64,000 nt of DNA, from NCBI RefSeq assembly GCF_021917145.1, contig NW_025813787.1, positions 1 to 64,000 on the forward strand, given 5' to 3'. Under the pieces are notes generated by a model, which made no database searches, had not been told where the DNA came from, and worked only from the letters and a program-made list of their open reading frames with translations. Positions 41,901 to 50,362 of the stretch are shown here, piece by piece. A program made the position numbers and the translations under genes. Positions within the stretch are counted from its first letter, which is position 1. Every line of letters starts with the position of its first letter. The DNA comes from Hypomesus transpacificus. Taxonomy: Eukaryota; Chordata; Actinopteri; Osmeriformes; Osmeridae.

Positions 41901-44900
41901 GGGAAAAACTATATCAGAACAAGAGCTGTTCGGACCAATCAAATTTTCAGGGCGGGCTTTATACGATGATGGGCAAATGATCAACAGTAACGTAATCAAC
42001 CACGGCACCAAAGAGCGCTTGGGTTGTTTTCAACAAACAACATACTACGTTGCTCTGATTGGTTGTAGGTCTATTCAATTGAGCGAAGAGGCATTTTTTA
42101 CGAGTTCGGTTGAAACACGCCCCATACTCACAGCCCAACGGAGAGTTCAGAATGACAAAGTCAGGCTAACATGTTTCAATACCTTGTAATTAGGGCTGTG
42201 AAATGATTAAAAATTTTCATCAAATTAATCACAGGTTTCTGTGGATTAATCATGATTAATTACATTGGAATTTGTCATTAGTGTGCGTCTTTGATTTTGC
42301 GGTACCTTGATGCTCGAGTCACCCGTTGCTACTCGCAAAACTTTGGTAAACCCCTCGTCCTCAACAATATCAATCGGTCTACAGCTTTTTGCAATACATT
42401 TGGCAACTGTGCTAGTCACCTTGAGGTGACTAGCACAGGCAGACTTAGTGAGGGCCCTACGCTGTTCAGTGAGGGTGGTTTGGCGTATTCTACTTGAACT
42501 CCCCTCGCCAACCAACGCATGCTTTGCGGGGGCAGCAACCTAAGCAGGGAGGCCCAGACTTCCCTCTCCCCGGCCACTTCCACCAGCTCTTCCTGGGGGA
42601 CCCCGAGGCGTTCCCAGGCCAGCCGAGAGACATAGTCCCTCCAGCGTGTCCTGGGTCTTCCACGGGGCCTCTTCCCAGAGAAAACTTTCATGAATGTAAA
42701 ATATTTTCCTAAATTCAATTCAGAAGAAATTCCTTCTTAAATTCTTCTTAACTGCGTTTGAGAATGAGGCCCATTGCTCCTTTTCATACTAGAAGTCTTA
42801 GATGTATTGTCTTCTCAAAAGCTTTGTTAGATTTTATATCGGTATTGAATTAACGAAGCCTGCAACATCGGCCAACAATCACTGAGTACCATAGCCCTAC
42901 TAACATGTAGGACAACAGTATACTACAGTATACTTGCATAAAAAGCTTAAAGTAGATGTTGATAACTTACTGGTTCTCATTTCTGAATGTACGGATGATG
43001 GGTGCAGAAGTGAAGCAGCTCAGGTAGGGCTGAACTCTCTGCACAGCCTCCCTCATACTGAATCCAGGGTTGAGCAGGTGGAAGGGGAGGTTAGACCATT
43101 TCATTAGGGGGGCCAAGCTGGGGCCAGTTGTACGATTAAAGGGGCCTGTTGTACTATTAAAGGGGCCAGTTGTACTATTAAAGGGGCCAGTTACATTAAA
43201 CATTATTGTTGTCATATAGTTTTCTTCACTGCACTGCAGGCATTAACAGAAATTGGTCTCAGGTTTTGATGATTGCATTTCAAATGTCAATTTTAATGTG
43301 TTCTTAAACAAATGGGAAAAACTGCAAGCCTAACTGTTGCCTTTTATAGACGCTTGTGGCGCACTCCGAGACGGTACTGGGACAGTGAGGAAACAAGTTA
43401 GTTGCGAGCCCTGGGTTAGCGGTGGGGTTGAGGGAGGAGGATATAAAATAAATTCACGACAAGTCAAAAATGATTCTAAACACAACAGCAAAGTAAACAG
43501 CCTCCAGCCCTCCCACCCCCCCTGACCCCACCCCCCTGACCCCACGCCCCCCCGCCCTCCGACCCCACGCCCTCCGACCCCACGCCCCCCGACCCCACCC
43601 CCCTGACCCCACCCCCCTGACGTACCTGGGGGCACCAGGTGGTGGCTGGGCCTGCAGTAAGGCCTGAGGATGAGGACCCTGGCCAGGGACCACACTTGGC
43701 TGGGCTGGACCACCAGCTCCACTGACTCCACCTGGCCAGCGTGGCTGAACCACAGCCCGGGGAAGAGCAGCATCTGGGGATCAACGTTTCTGTATGAGTA
43801 CCCAGGGGGGACATTGGTTCAGTACCCAGGGGGGACATTGGTTCAGTACCCAGGGGGGACATCGGTTCAGTACCCAGGGGGGACATCGGTTCAGTACCCA
43901 GGGGGGACATCGGTTCAGTACCCAGGGGGGACATTGGTTCAGTACACAGGGGGGACATCGGTTCAGTACCCAGGGGGGACATCGGTTCAGTACCCAGGGG
44001 GGACATTGGTTCAGTACACAGGGGGACATTGATTCAGTACCCAGGGGGGACATTGGTTCAGTACCCAGGGGGACATCGGTTCAGTACACAGGGGGACATT
44101 GGTTCAGTACCCAGGGGGGACATTGGTTCAGTACACAGGGGGACATCGGTTCAGTACCCAGGGGGGACATTGGTTCAGTACACAGGGGGGACATCGGTTC
44201 AGTACCCAGGGGGGACATCGGTTCAGTACCCAGGGGGGACATTGGTTCAGTACACAGGGGGGACATTGGTTCAGTACCCAGGGGGACATTGGTTCAGTAC
44301 ACAGGGGGGACATTGGTTCAGTACCCAGGGGGACATCGGTTCAGTACACAGGGGGACATCGGTTCAGTACACAGGGGGGACATTGGTTCAGTACCCAGGG
44401 GGGACATTGGTTCAGTACACAGGGGGACATTGGTTCAGTACACAGGGGGACATTGGTTCAGTACACAGGGGGACACTGGTTCAGTACACAGGGGGGACAT
44501 CGGTTCAGCAATCCATAGTTAAGACAAGACATCACCGCAATACAAATTCATAAGACAAAACCCAATATTTTAGTGTAATTTGTTTATATTATATACTGAG
44601 AACATTTAGTCATTTAGCAGACGCTCTTATCCAGCGCGACAGCGATACTGACTCACAAGAAGGTCATGCCAAAGGAATTAAACACACACACATGATATCT
44701 TATTTAGGCTGTATAAATATACACCTGCATGTTGGAATAAGGATATACAATAGTATAGGAGGGAGTGATTGGATGAGGCTCACCTCCACTCCGAGTTGGC
44801 TGGTTGCCGGGGCGATGGGGAGGGGGCGGAGTTGGGTCCTTGCGTACACGGCGGACATCAGAGGCACACCTGTCAGGTAACTGTCTGGAGACGGCAGAGA

Positions 44901-46827
44901 CACTACAGGGAGCACAGAGGGACATATTTCATAGGGAAGAGAAAAAAACAACACTACTTTACAGTCTGTATCATCTTCTGTCCTTATCGGTTTCTAAAGT
45001 TTACTCTCTCGCACTCTCTCTCCATCCGTCTCTCCCTCTCGCATTGACATGCCGTGCTATTGTATATTCAAATAGTTTCTCTCTCGGAACAAAAGGAAAA
45101 TGCCATTATTGTTCATCTGTCCTTCTCTTTATCTCTCTGCTTATCTCTCTCTCTGCTTATCTCTCTCTCTGCTTATCTCTCTCTCTGCTTATCTCTCTCT
45201 CCCCCCATGCTTCTCTCCCTCTCTCTTCTGGCCCTTTCTGTAATTTATTGGGTGAGCTCACGCCTCGGCGCGCACAACCATTGTTGTGGAAAGTTGAGGC
45301 TACTTAGTTCCCCTTCGTTCTTTTGGCGGCGTCATGGAGCCGACCAGCTAAATACTTTAGTAATACTCAAATACTTTAGCACAAGAGTTGCTACCTGCAT
45401 TTACGGTACTACAGCTGGCAGCTGTGCTCCATTTTGCTTCTAGATTCAGGCCTAGCCCCGGTAAATTGTAGAGCTAGCTAACTACTATACTTCTGCTGTG
45501 TGGGAATCGCAGGAGCTAACCAGTCAAAGGTCGTACAAAAATACAGGGGCACACCCCACAATTTCCACAAATTGTACCCTCTCTAGTTCCCTCTCCCCTC
45601 TTTCTCTCTCTTTCCCCCTCTCTCTCTCCCCTTCTCTCTCCCCTGTACTTCCTCTCCCCCCGTCCCTCTCCCCCCGTCTCTCTCCCCCCGTCTCTCTCCC
45701 CCCGTCTCTCTCTCTCCTTCTTCCTCTCCCCCCGTCTCTCTCCCCCCGTCTCTCTCTCCCCGTCTCTCTCTCCCCTTCTCCCTCCCCTTCTCCCTCCCCT
45801 TCTCTCTCCCCTGTACTTCCTCTCCCCCTGTCTCCCTCCCCCCTGTACTTCCTCCCCCCCATGCCTTACCTGTCACCTGGCTCTCACAGAGGGAGAGATG
45901 TTCTTCTTCACATGCTGTCGTCCTCCGCTGCCCTCTGGTCCCTAGGGCCACCAGGGGGCAGTCTCCCAGCCCCATCCCAGCCCTGCCCCACCCGGGGGCC
46001 CTCGGCTGGGGGCCCTCTGCCCCCCCGCGCCCCACCCACACCCAGGCACCGGCTCTCCTATAGACAAATGGAGAGCGTAAACAATTTATTAAGCACTAAT
46101 AAATAAATTCAAACAAAGTTACATAAGTCAAGCAAAAATGCTTATTTTTGAGAAATAACGAAGATAAAGGACTAAACAAAAGAAATCTAAACAATACACA
46201 TTTACACTGCCACAAAAATACAAAATAATGTTATAAATTTATAAATGTTATACTTGGAAAAGAAAAAAATCCCATGTCCGTATTCACCTCAACATAAACT
46301 CAACTTCTCGTTACTCACGTTGGGAAGGCGTTCTGGATGAACAGCAGGTGGTCTGGACCTTGTACCCTCGCCAGCTCTCCTCCTGCCGTAAGTGTGCACC
46401 CCCCCCGCACCTCCGACCACGCCGCCGCTGCTCCTGACAGCCAATAGCATCGCAGCGTCGCCAGGTCGACCTGGGCTCCCGCGGGGCACAGAGTCTCCTC
46501 TGAAACACGAGGAAGAAAACTCAGATGAGCGATAAACAGACCGCCCAAAACTCGATGAGCTTGAGTTAACACAGTCCCAACAATCACACACCACAAACAA
46601 CAATAACTTATTTCTGTTGGGTTTAGAATGTTTGGAAAGTCAACTGTCATTCTCACACTGTCCCAACAAACACCAAAAGGCACATCACACCAAGCCAACA
46701 GCTGTTGGCTGCTGCTGGTGTGTGGGCAGTGTGATCTGAGCTACAGTTTGTTGTTCTCACCTCCCACTGAGGAACGCAGGGAGGCCCACATGCTCCAGAG
46801 CTGCAGCAGGATCACAGGGGCCGTCAT
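19103..46827 (-). CDS. pkd1b: Polycystin-1 family receptor (short N-terminus, pkd1b-like)
   Basis: About 41 exons from ATG 46827 to stop 19103 follow mammalian PKD1 almost exon by exon: C-type lectin module, Cys-rich LDL-A-like module, PKD repeats, REJ region, GAIN/GPS, PLAT, eleven expected membrane segments, cytoplasmic coiled coil. Order, landmarks and splice phases agree, and I saw no break. The family forms a ciliary or plasma-membrane complex with polycystin-2 and is self-cleaved at the GPS. Here the GPS core HL|T is kept (27364-27356). Exon 1 (46827-46761) encodes a signal peptide (MTAPVILLQLWSMWASLRS). Exon 2 starts the lectin module at once, so the LRR, WSC and first PKD domain of human PKD1 are absent. 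That absence, and abca5 in the neighbourhood, make me favour the teleost paralog pkd1b over pkd1a; the suffix is inference. Domain blocks are listed separately. Confidence 0.93.
20590..21216 (-). repeat. 20-bp minisatellite beginning at a pkd1 splice donor
   Basis: About 30 units of GTACTGCTGCTGTCCTGCTG (minus strand), starting at the exact 5' splice site after exon 39 (exon end 21216). The donor GTACTG is the first six bases of the array, and every unit repeats it. Unit variants replace GTCCTG by GTCATG or add a GCTGCT triplet. Confidence 0.93.
21786..22235 (-). repeat. ~56-bp minisatellite copying the end of a pkd1 exon and its splice donor
   Basis: Eight occurrences of the junction CTGCTGCTGCTCAAG|GTACT (minus strand), spaced about 50-63 bp, between 21800 and 22204. 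The rightmost is the true end of exon 37 (22204). The seven others repeat the last ~25 coding bases plus the donor and a C-rich intron piece. Confidence 0.93.
22610..22760. repeat. Purine-rich (GGAGAGGA) tract in a pkd1 intron
   Basis: An uninterrupted A/G run on the plus strand of about 150 bases next to the exon at 22590-22450. A mirror-like purine tract of this kind could form triplex DNA. No coding role is seen. Confidence 0.7.
23115..23380. repeat. 27-bp minisatellite in a pkd1 intron
   Basis: About ten units based on CCCTGTGGAGCCCTCCCTG, with either CTCCCACG, CTCCGACC or ACCACG as linker. It fills almost the whole intron between the exons at 23592-23400 and 23100-22920. Confidence 0.92.
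24775..24897. repeat. 20-bp repeat in a pkd1 intron
   Basis: Six units of GGTGAGGGGTGGAGATGTTA, ending directly at the exon 25012-24900 boundary. Confidence 0.88.
26336..27125 (-). other. pkd1b: pkd1 exons 23-25: first membrane segment and PLAT domain
   Basis: The exon at about 27125-26930 encodes membrane segment 1 (VLVGVVCAVLVGIHLLLG) and the start of PLAT (HYWVLVKTGWRRGAG). The exon at 26775-26604 continues with TTAHVGISLHGVSQSGGRHL and EVWKIRLWHDNTG, and the exon at 26476-26336 with WYVQHVVVVDPQSDRLFYFL and DGWLSVDQ. PLAT (beta-sandwich, lipid- and protein-binding) follows the first membrane helix in all polycystin-1 proteins. These exons are among the best conserved of the gene. Confidence 0.92.
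27155..27292. mobile_element. Palindromic MITE-like repeat
   Basis: Left arm GAGATGTTTCCCTGTTCCA and right arm TGGAACAGGGAAACATC are inverted copies flanking a centre with CACACCAGACTCAGAA and GATCAGGCGTGT. A relative sits at 56275-56408 and a solo arm at about 51194-51250. Family name not assigned. Confidence 0.6.
27299..28942 (-). other. pkd1b: pkd1 exons 20-22: GAIN domain and GPS cleavage site
   Basis: Exon 20 (about 28942-28090) begins with a coding Ser/Pro repeat of roughly 45 residues and then follows PKD1 (ALSLAGALMGSLMRRRSPGE, FRGNPSRLLC, MAAMEFTTPQGQPIPIQDLD). Exon 21 (about 27915-27745) holds VRILVASQGG. Exon 22 (about 27555-27299) carries ACCLTQHLTLFGASVFVHP. Its His-Leu-Thr is the canonical GPS autoproteolysis triplet, and the Leu/Thr bond is at about 27358. 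Cleavage is therefore expected to be retained. Confidence 0.88.
28795..28932 (-). repeat. Coding minisatellite (Ser/Pro) in pkd1 exon 20
   Basis: Units of GGGGAGGAGGGGCTAGAGGA and variants on the plus strand, read on the minus strand as repeated Ser-Pro-Ser. The repeat starts about 10 residues into the exon and stays in frame. Confidence 0.88.
28942..31820 (-). other. pkd1b: pkd1 exons 12-19: REJ module and linker to GAIN
   Basis: Exon cores lie at about 31820-31671, 31196-31059, 30750-30470, 30355-30260, 30130-30000, 29920-29760, 29535-29393 and 29195-29055. Diagnostic peptides in PKD1 order: VTVECVSCRPL, LDEVTTSTGGRSPALVLRPG, PPSGGQCSLTPGEDMLPLET, AQLIYSLQVAPCP, LGSTVTALNR, ALASLPLSSLQQAALVSSAL, VLEALGRMTHVMEQHT. 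The first exon limits are less certain than the rest. GA-rich and GGAGGA-rich minisatellites fill several introns (29535-29700, 30775-30975). Confidence 0.82.
31913..34627 (-). other. pkd1b: pkd1 exons 10-11: PKD repeat array and start of REJ region
   Basis: Exon 10 is 34627-34488 and exon 11 is one exon of 2372 bp (34284-31913). It encodes consecutive Ig-like PKD repeats recognisable by WDFGDG-type turns (WDFGDGHG, FDFGDGSGG, WSFGDGSP, HWDFGDADE) and HxYxxxGxYxVxVxxxN strands. It then runs into the REJ region (SRTGYFEASVHAKTCTTYKT, VGHFCLVFTTRL, LDGSLSHDPDVEPG). The large single exon is the counterpart of PKD1 exon 15. No interruption occurs in its ~790 codons. Confidence 0.92.
34781..37016 (-). 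other. pkd1b: pkd1 exons 6-9: Cys-rich module and first PKD-like region
   Basis: Exons 37016-36745, 36519-35767, 35693-35520, 34956-34781. Exon 6 carries the LDL-A-like cysteine cluster (CNTTGGCARGWYWCHLQEGC, matching the PKD1 segment GGRWCPGANICLPL). Exon 7 encodes the long linker ending VRVRAVNGVSSQSAGVQVW. Exons 8-9 carry PKD-type beta-sandwich sequence. Phases connect cleanly: exon 8 to 9 in phase 0, exon 9 to 10 in phase 2. The exon 6 acceptor is repeated by a minisatellite (see 37016-37310). Confidence 0.8.
37016..37310 (-). repeat. ~53-bp minisatellite copying a pkd1 splice acceptor
   Basis: Six copies, the first being the real exon 6 start. Each copy has a CTCCTCCTC pyrimidine run, the acceptor CAG|GGTGTAGCTCC, and about 30 coding bases. 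Read through on the minus strand, at least three copies are open in the exon frame. Confidence 0.93.
37311..39127. other. pkd1 intron 5, distal part, and upstream region of the nested lectin gene
   Basis: Up to about 38100: AT-rich unique sequence with GA-rich patches (37390-37550). From 38106 a degenerate DNA-transposon-like element, then a (GT)n tract at 39048-39118 directly before the lectin start codon. The lectin promoter must lie here, but no clear TATA element was singled out. Confidence 0.5.
38106..39012. mobile_element. Degenerate hAT-like DNA transposon remnant
   Basis: Left end AGGGCTGCAACTAACGATTA followed by TTAATAATCGATTAATC; right end has TTTTAATCGATTTGTTG and TTTAATCGATTTG. 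ATCGATTAATC-rich ends of this type are familiar from non-autonomous hAT-like repeats. The interior has only short broken frames. Confidence 0.5.
39128..41629 (+). CDS. Secreted double C-type lectin-domain protein with mucin-like repeats
   Basis: Six exons, 39128-39164, 39268-39660, 39863-40216, 40722-41036, 41143-41255 and 41510-41629, sum to 1332 nt = 443 aa with phase-consistent AG/GT borders. A signal peptide comes first (MQCRVSSVALLLEFWVLSA). Lectin domain 1 (exon 2) has WPAAQSYCREHFVDLAT, WTGLTR, WKWSLSG and YSFVCSN. Domain 2 (exon 3) has WRDAQLYCRQNYTDLAS, VWIGLFKDDWKWSDG and DCAKSN. Classical Ca-binding EPN/QPD-WND sets are not obvious, so sugar binding is uncertain. Exon 4 encodes seven to eight 13-residue repeats (TPSTLGTTTGSAT type), an O-glycosylation-prone stalk. 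The Lys-rich C-terminus (KVKLVGRVEL, LRWKKQKDGKVFHKKEEEE) is a feature of a multigene teleost lectin group. No transmembrane helix is seen. The gene lies inside pkd1 intron 5 on the opposite strand. Confidence 0.88.
41835..42190. mobile_element. Interspersed repeat, probable DNA-transposon derivative
   Basis: Starts TAGCCTGGCTGCCAGCCC and contains GAGCGCTTGGGTTGTTTTCA and GCTCTGATTGGTTGTAGGTC, phrases I recognise from fish interspersed repeats. No ends were proven and class is uncertain. Confidence 0.4.
42193..42265. mobile_element. Terminal fragment of a hAT-like non-autonomous transposon
   Basis: AGGGCTGTGAAATGATTAAA followed by ATCAAATTAATCACAGG and GGATTAATCATGATTAATTA, the usual look of one end of a hAT-like repeat in fish. 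The other end is not visible. Confidence 0.45.
42490..42715 (-). mobile_element. LINE 3'-terminal fragment (non-LTR retrotransposon)
   Basis: Translates on the minus strand to GKRPRGRPRTRWRDYVSRL, AWERLGVPQEELVEVAGER and VWASLLRLLPPQ, the C-terminal end typical of fish LINE ORF2 proteins. It is 5'-truncated, as usual for LINEs. Confidence 0.7.
42971..43117 (-). other. Exon-like open segment of unknown origin
   Basis: A 147-bp segment with a good acceptor (CCCCAG) and a consensus donor (GTAAGT). It encodes LMKWSNLPFHLLNPGFSM and REAVQRVQPYLSCFTSAPII. It lies in pkd1 intron 5, but its phase (2-2) does not fit the phase-1 junction between pkd1 exons 5 and 6. Not recognised. It could be a relic exon of a duplicated gene, or chance. 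Confidence 0.3.
43135..43202. repeat. 21-bp repeat
   Basis: Four units of ACTATTAAAGGGGCCAGTTGT type, immediately upstream (minus strand) of the exon-like segment at 42971-43117. Confidence 0.85.
43796..44515. repeat. 24-25 bp minisatellite upstream of pkd1 exon 5
   Basis: About 29 units of GTACCCAGGGGGGACATTGG plus TTCA, with ACC/ACA, ATT/ATC and G5/G6 variants. The array ends 22 bases before the exon 5 acceptor (exon start 43773). Mixed 24- and 25-bp units produce long open frames on the plus strand that are not genes. Confidence 0.95.
44600..44650 (+). mobile_element. Fish SINE 3'-tail-like fragment
   Basis: ACATTTAGTCATTTAGCAGA followed by CGCTCTTATCCAGCGCGAC is the core/tail found at the end of several fish SINEs and related repeats. 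Others in this window: 6037-6080, 34998-35040 and 49866-49920. Confidence 0.6.
45590..45862. repeat. CTCTCCCCCCGT simple-repeat tract in a pkd1 intron
   Basis: Pyrimidine-only on the plus strand, units of CTCTCTCCCCCCGT mixed with CTCCCTCCCCTT. It ends at the exon 3 donor (45870). Confidence 0.85.
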
Positions 46828-48091
46828 CTCTGTCCTCTGGGACTCCCAGCTGGGTGGAGGAGCTCGCGACAGCCGACAGGAGCTCTGTAGCTTCTGCACA
46901 TCGGTGGGCGTTCGGACTGAGGGTCCCTTGGGTGCTTGGTTGTCTTCTCTCTCTTTTTGTCTCTCTCTTCCTCTCTTCTCCCTCTAGCTCTCTCTTCCAC
47001 TCCCCTCTCCTTTTTTTACCCCCTCCCTCTCTCTGGCTGTTTTGTTTCTCTGCCCAAGGGATCCTACTCTGCCCCTCCTCCTTTCCCCTTTAAGTCTAAC
47101 TCTTGTCTCTTTCTCACTGCCCGCCCCCCCATGTCTTGTATTGTGCCTGTCTGTGTCTACATTTCCATCTCAAAACCTCTCTCTCTCTCTCTCTCATCAC
47201 TAGCTTCATCTCCCAGTTACCCGTCCCTCTCCCATCTCTCCCCCACCCTCTCCCAAGTCAGAGTGAGTTATGAGCTGTGGGGGGGGATGCCATTGTTTTC
47301 AAGGCCCGCTCGTCCCTCTCTCCAAGGCTGGGTGACAGTGCTCGTCTCTGGGCAACGGACCCAGGGGCAGGGTAGAGAGAGGAGGCCAGGGGGGGGGGGG
47401 GCAGGGGAGGCCTGAAGGGGGCAGGGTAGAGAGAGGAGGCCGGGGGGGGGGGGGGCAGAGCTGTTGAAGACCCCAGACTGAGGAGAGACAGGGCAGGAGT
47501 CTCACATGGGGATATGGGCCTGGGTCCATTATACTAGCCAGGCTTAAGCCCCCCCGATGAGGCCAAGAGACTACTGTGACAGTAATGTTGACATCGGTTG
47601 GTCTGCGGTTTCTCTAGTGAGACTTCTGGGCCAGTTTAGCTAAAAAAAAAAAAATAATAGTTGTTCCAGAAGTCCTCTTATAAATACTTCTGGAGTATAC
47701 AACCGGTCTAGGTTGCCGGGGGAGCAAAGAGCGTCATTCGAGCCTCTTTTCTTCTTGTGCTTGTTGACTCGGTGTAAAACACACAGCAAGTAAACCGTCT
47801 AAAGAACTGAACGCCTTGTGACGCACATGCCAGGGAAAGAAAAGTTTTTTTTCTCTTCTTTTTTTTAAGGAGAGGATGCCGTTAGAGTTGCCTGGCGACG
47901 GAACAGATAAAAACCGTGGTTAGGGGTGTCAGTTTAATGGGCAGTCTGGACAGCAGCAACATGAGAACATGGGTTAGTTTCATAAATTGTAACACCATGT
48001 TATACTAGGAGTGTGTTTGTAGATCATATTGTAGTGGTTGACAAGGGATTGAGGACTTCTACTCAATTTTTTCCTCTCAAACTGAAAAGTT
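46828..48091. other. Upstream region of pkd1
   Basis: Presumed promoter and 5' UTR of pkd1 (minus strand). Marked CT-rich and G-run tracts (46930-47260, 47388-47456), including a 50-bp duplicate (GGGCAGGGTAGAGAGAGGAG) with poly-G runs at 47370-47456. I see no exon for LRR or WSC domains here. Confidence 0.5.
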
Positions 48092-48164
48092 TGGAGGATG
48101 CGGGCATCGATCCCGCTACCTCTCGCATGCTAAGCGAGCGCTCTACCATTTGAGCTAATCCCCC
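48092..48164 (-). tRNA. tRNA-Ala (AGC)
   Basis: 73 nt. Acceptor stem GGGGGAT pairs with ATCCTCC (one G-T), discriminator A, D arm GCTC-AAATGGTA-GAGC, anticodon arm CTCGC-TTAGCAT-GCGAG, T arm GCGGG-ATCGATG-CCCGC. The anticodon AGC reads alanine codons. No intron. A TTTT terminator follows within four bases. Confidence 0.97.
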
Positions 48165-48969
48165 TGCACAACCTCTGTGGAATTATACGGATTATTAGTC
48201 TTATCGACAGAATTTTCTTAATTTTAAGTGTATTCAGGGAACATATTGATTAACTACATGTGTGTATAGTGAAAATTGCAAGTTTACAATACCCAAAGAC
48301 TACATGCATTTTGATATATTGTTCAAATTCGTATCTCAAAAATCTTAGAAAGACTTTTATTTTGAAGCTGCCTTCAGAATGAGGAAGGTTGAATCAGGAA
48401 GTGGACAAGCAGGCTTGGCTGCCGCATGGCTCGACTGACCATTTTCCCAATAACAACATACTGATATTTTAACTCTTGAATATTGTGTAATTAACTGGTG
48501 ATATTGTAGCATTGTTAATCTTGACAATATTTTTTTCAATTTAGTTTTAGTACCAGTCACTGACTGAGTATTTTAAGGGGTTAAACATTAAAGTTATTTT
48601 TTTGTCTTTTTTTGTCCTAGTCAACTCAATGGCACTCGAGTTTTGATTCGTTTTTTTTAAGGAACATTAGTCATAATTTCCTTAGAATTTATGACTATTT
48701 GCAGCAATGGCTGCAAACATTTTATTGATAAGTATGCATACCTTGAAGTATATTTTAGTCATCTAGGTTGAGAATATGTAACTGACTTACAAGCACAACA
48801 TAACATTCCCTGAACCCATAAAAAACTTTGAGCTATATTAATATGATATGAAATGTTGTCCTAAAAGGGGAATTAACATAAGTGGGTTTTGTTGACACCA
48901 AGTATTTAAGTACACTTGGAGTCAGGGGAATTCGAACCGGAGACCTTGGGTTCCACTCTCCTGCTTCCA

Positions 48970-49200
48970 TAAAGCAAGCAAGCAAAATGTATTTATAGAG
49001 CACTTTAAATCCAAAGTGAACACAAAGTGCTGTACAGTAAAAACAATCGATAAATACATAAAAGCCTTAAATACAAAAACTCACGTTTCATACAATACAA
49101 AGACACATCATGCAAACACCCAATTCCATCTATATAACCAGACGTGAATTTTCAATTTCAGTTTTCAAAGGCCAAAGCATAAAGGTAAAAACTGAATATA
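48970..49200. mobile_element. Interspersed repeat inserted in tRNA block A
   Basis: Contains ATTTATAGAGCACTTTAAAT and CAAAGTGCTGTACAGTAAAA, the palindromic GCACTTT/AAAGTGC tail common in fish repeats. It interrupts sequence that is continuous in block B (compare 49996-50070), and so explains why block A is longer. Confidence 0.5.
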
Positions 49201-49380
49201 GTAGAGCGTTCGCTTGGCAGACATTTATGAGCAACATGAATATAATTGATTGGACCTTATGGCTAGTTTCATAAATTGTAACACCATGTTACACTAGGGG
49301 TGTGTTAGTAGATCATATTGTAGTGGTTGACAAGGGATTGAGGACTTCTACTCACTTTTTTCCTCTCAAACGGAAAAGTT

Positions 49381-49453
49381 TGGAGGATGCGGGCATCGAT
49401 CCCGCTACCTCTCGCATGCTAAGCGAGCGCTCTACCATTTGAGCTAATCCCCC
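49381..49453 (-). tRNA. tRNA-Ala (AGC)
   Basis: Identical in its 73-nt body to the copy at 48092. The 3' flank AACTTTTCCGTTTGAGAGGA is also nearly the same. Part of duplicated block B. Confidence 0.97.
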
Positions 49454-49989
49454 TCTCAGAACTGCGTGCAAATTTAGGACATAAGAGTCTTCCTGCCCGC
49501 CTTATCTTTATTTTACATGTATTTAGGGCACATTGATAAATTGTGTGTATATGTTGTTGTTTTATATGTTTTATATTTTACAATACAGTAACACTAGTAT
49601 TCTGATACCTTTTTTAAATTGTATCTCAAATACTAGAGACTTTTATTCTGAAGCTGCCTTCAGAACAAGGAAGGTTGAATAAGGAAGTGGTGAGCTGACT
49701 TGGCTGACACAGCTGTTGTAAAAATCTTGAGACGTATGCATACCTTGAACCATGTGTCAAGTAATCTAAGCTGATAATGTTACTGCATTGCAAGATAATG
49801 GCTTATGTGCCCTGAATCCACAAAGAACTTCGACCTATATGGTCATTCAATTTAGTTATAAATTGCTCTTATAAAACGCTCTGGATAAGAGCGTCTGCTA
49901 AATGACTAAATGTATAAAAGGTAATTACCATATATAGCTGTGGTTTAAAACATAAGCACACTTGAAGGCAAGGAGAATTACTTTTCTGT

Positions 49990-50072
49990 CCTGGAGGGGA
50001 CTCGAACCAGAGACCTTGGGTTCTACTCTACCTGCGCCGTAACCACTGAACATGGTACTACGCTCGCTTAAC
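49990..50072 (-). pseudogene. tRNA-like relic
   Basis: On the minus strand TTCAGTGGTTACGGCGCAGG resembles an A box and TCTGGTTCGAGTCCCC a B box about 30 bases later, but no full cloverleaf forms. The equivalent part of block A keeps only the B-box part (48930-48965). Could be a decayed tRNA gene or a SINE head. Confidence 0.35.
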
Positions 50073-50362
50073 AGAATTTTACTATCAACATGAATTGATA
50101 TTATGTTTAAAAGGACTTCAGTTTGGTTATCAAATGTAACAAATTTACATTAACTCACATTGCAAAAAACAAAGAGTGTGTTTGTGGTTCTTTAAGTCTA
50201 TCTTATTACACTTACCATGCAAATTTCATGACAATGTTGTTATACTGAAGATTTGTTAACTGTGGAAATCAAATTGTAGTAAAATGAAGCCTAGCCTAGC
50301 TGATGCAAGGGAGTGAGACCCTTCTGTATATTAAGTAGTTTTTCTCCTTGTATGGAAAAGGT

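Larger units (their letters stand above)
43626..46827 (-). other. pkd1b: pkd1 exons 1-5: signal peptide, C-type lectin module, post-lectin region
   Basis: Exons 46827-46761, 46499-46319, 46057-45870, 44902-44784, 43773-43626. The lectin module runs from TLCPAGAQVDLATLRCYW to ACEEEHLSLCE and aligns with the PKD1 lectin domain (CYRLV ... YVCE). It keeps the joined segment FPT|RAGAWVWVG across the exon 2-3 border, equivalent to SLDVWIGF. Exons 4-5 correspond to the PKD1 stretch containing EVMVFPGLRLS, here VEVMLLFPGLWFS. The intervening introns hold C/T- and GA-rich simple repeats (45590-45860 and others). Confidence 0.85.

Noticed and set aside
43794-44553. Long open frames on both strands repeating FSTQGGHW / CPPWVLNQ
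   Set aside because: They are produced by the 24-25 bp minisatellite; all frames are open because the unit lacks stops. No splice sites or homology.
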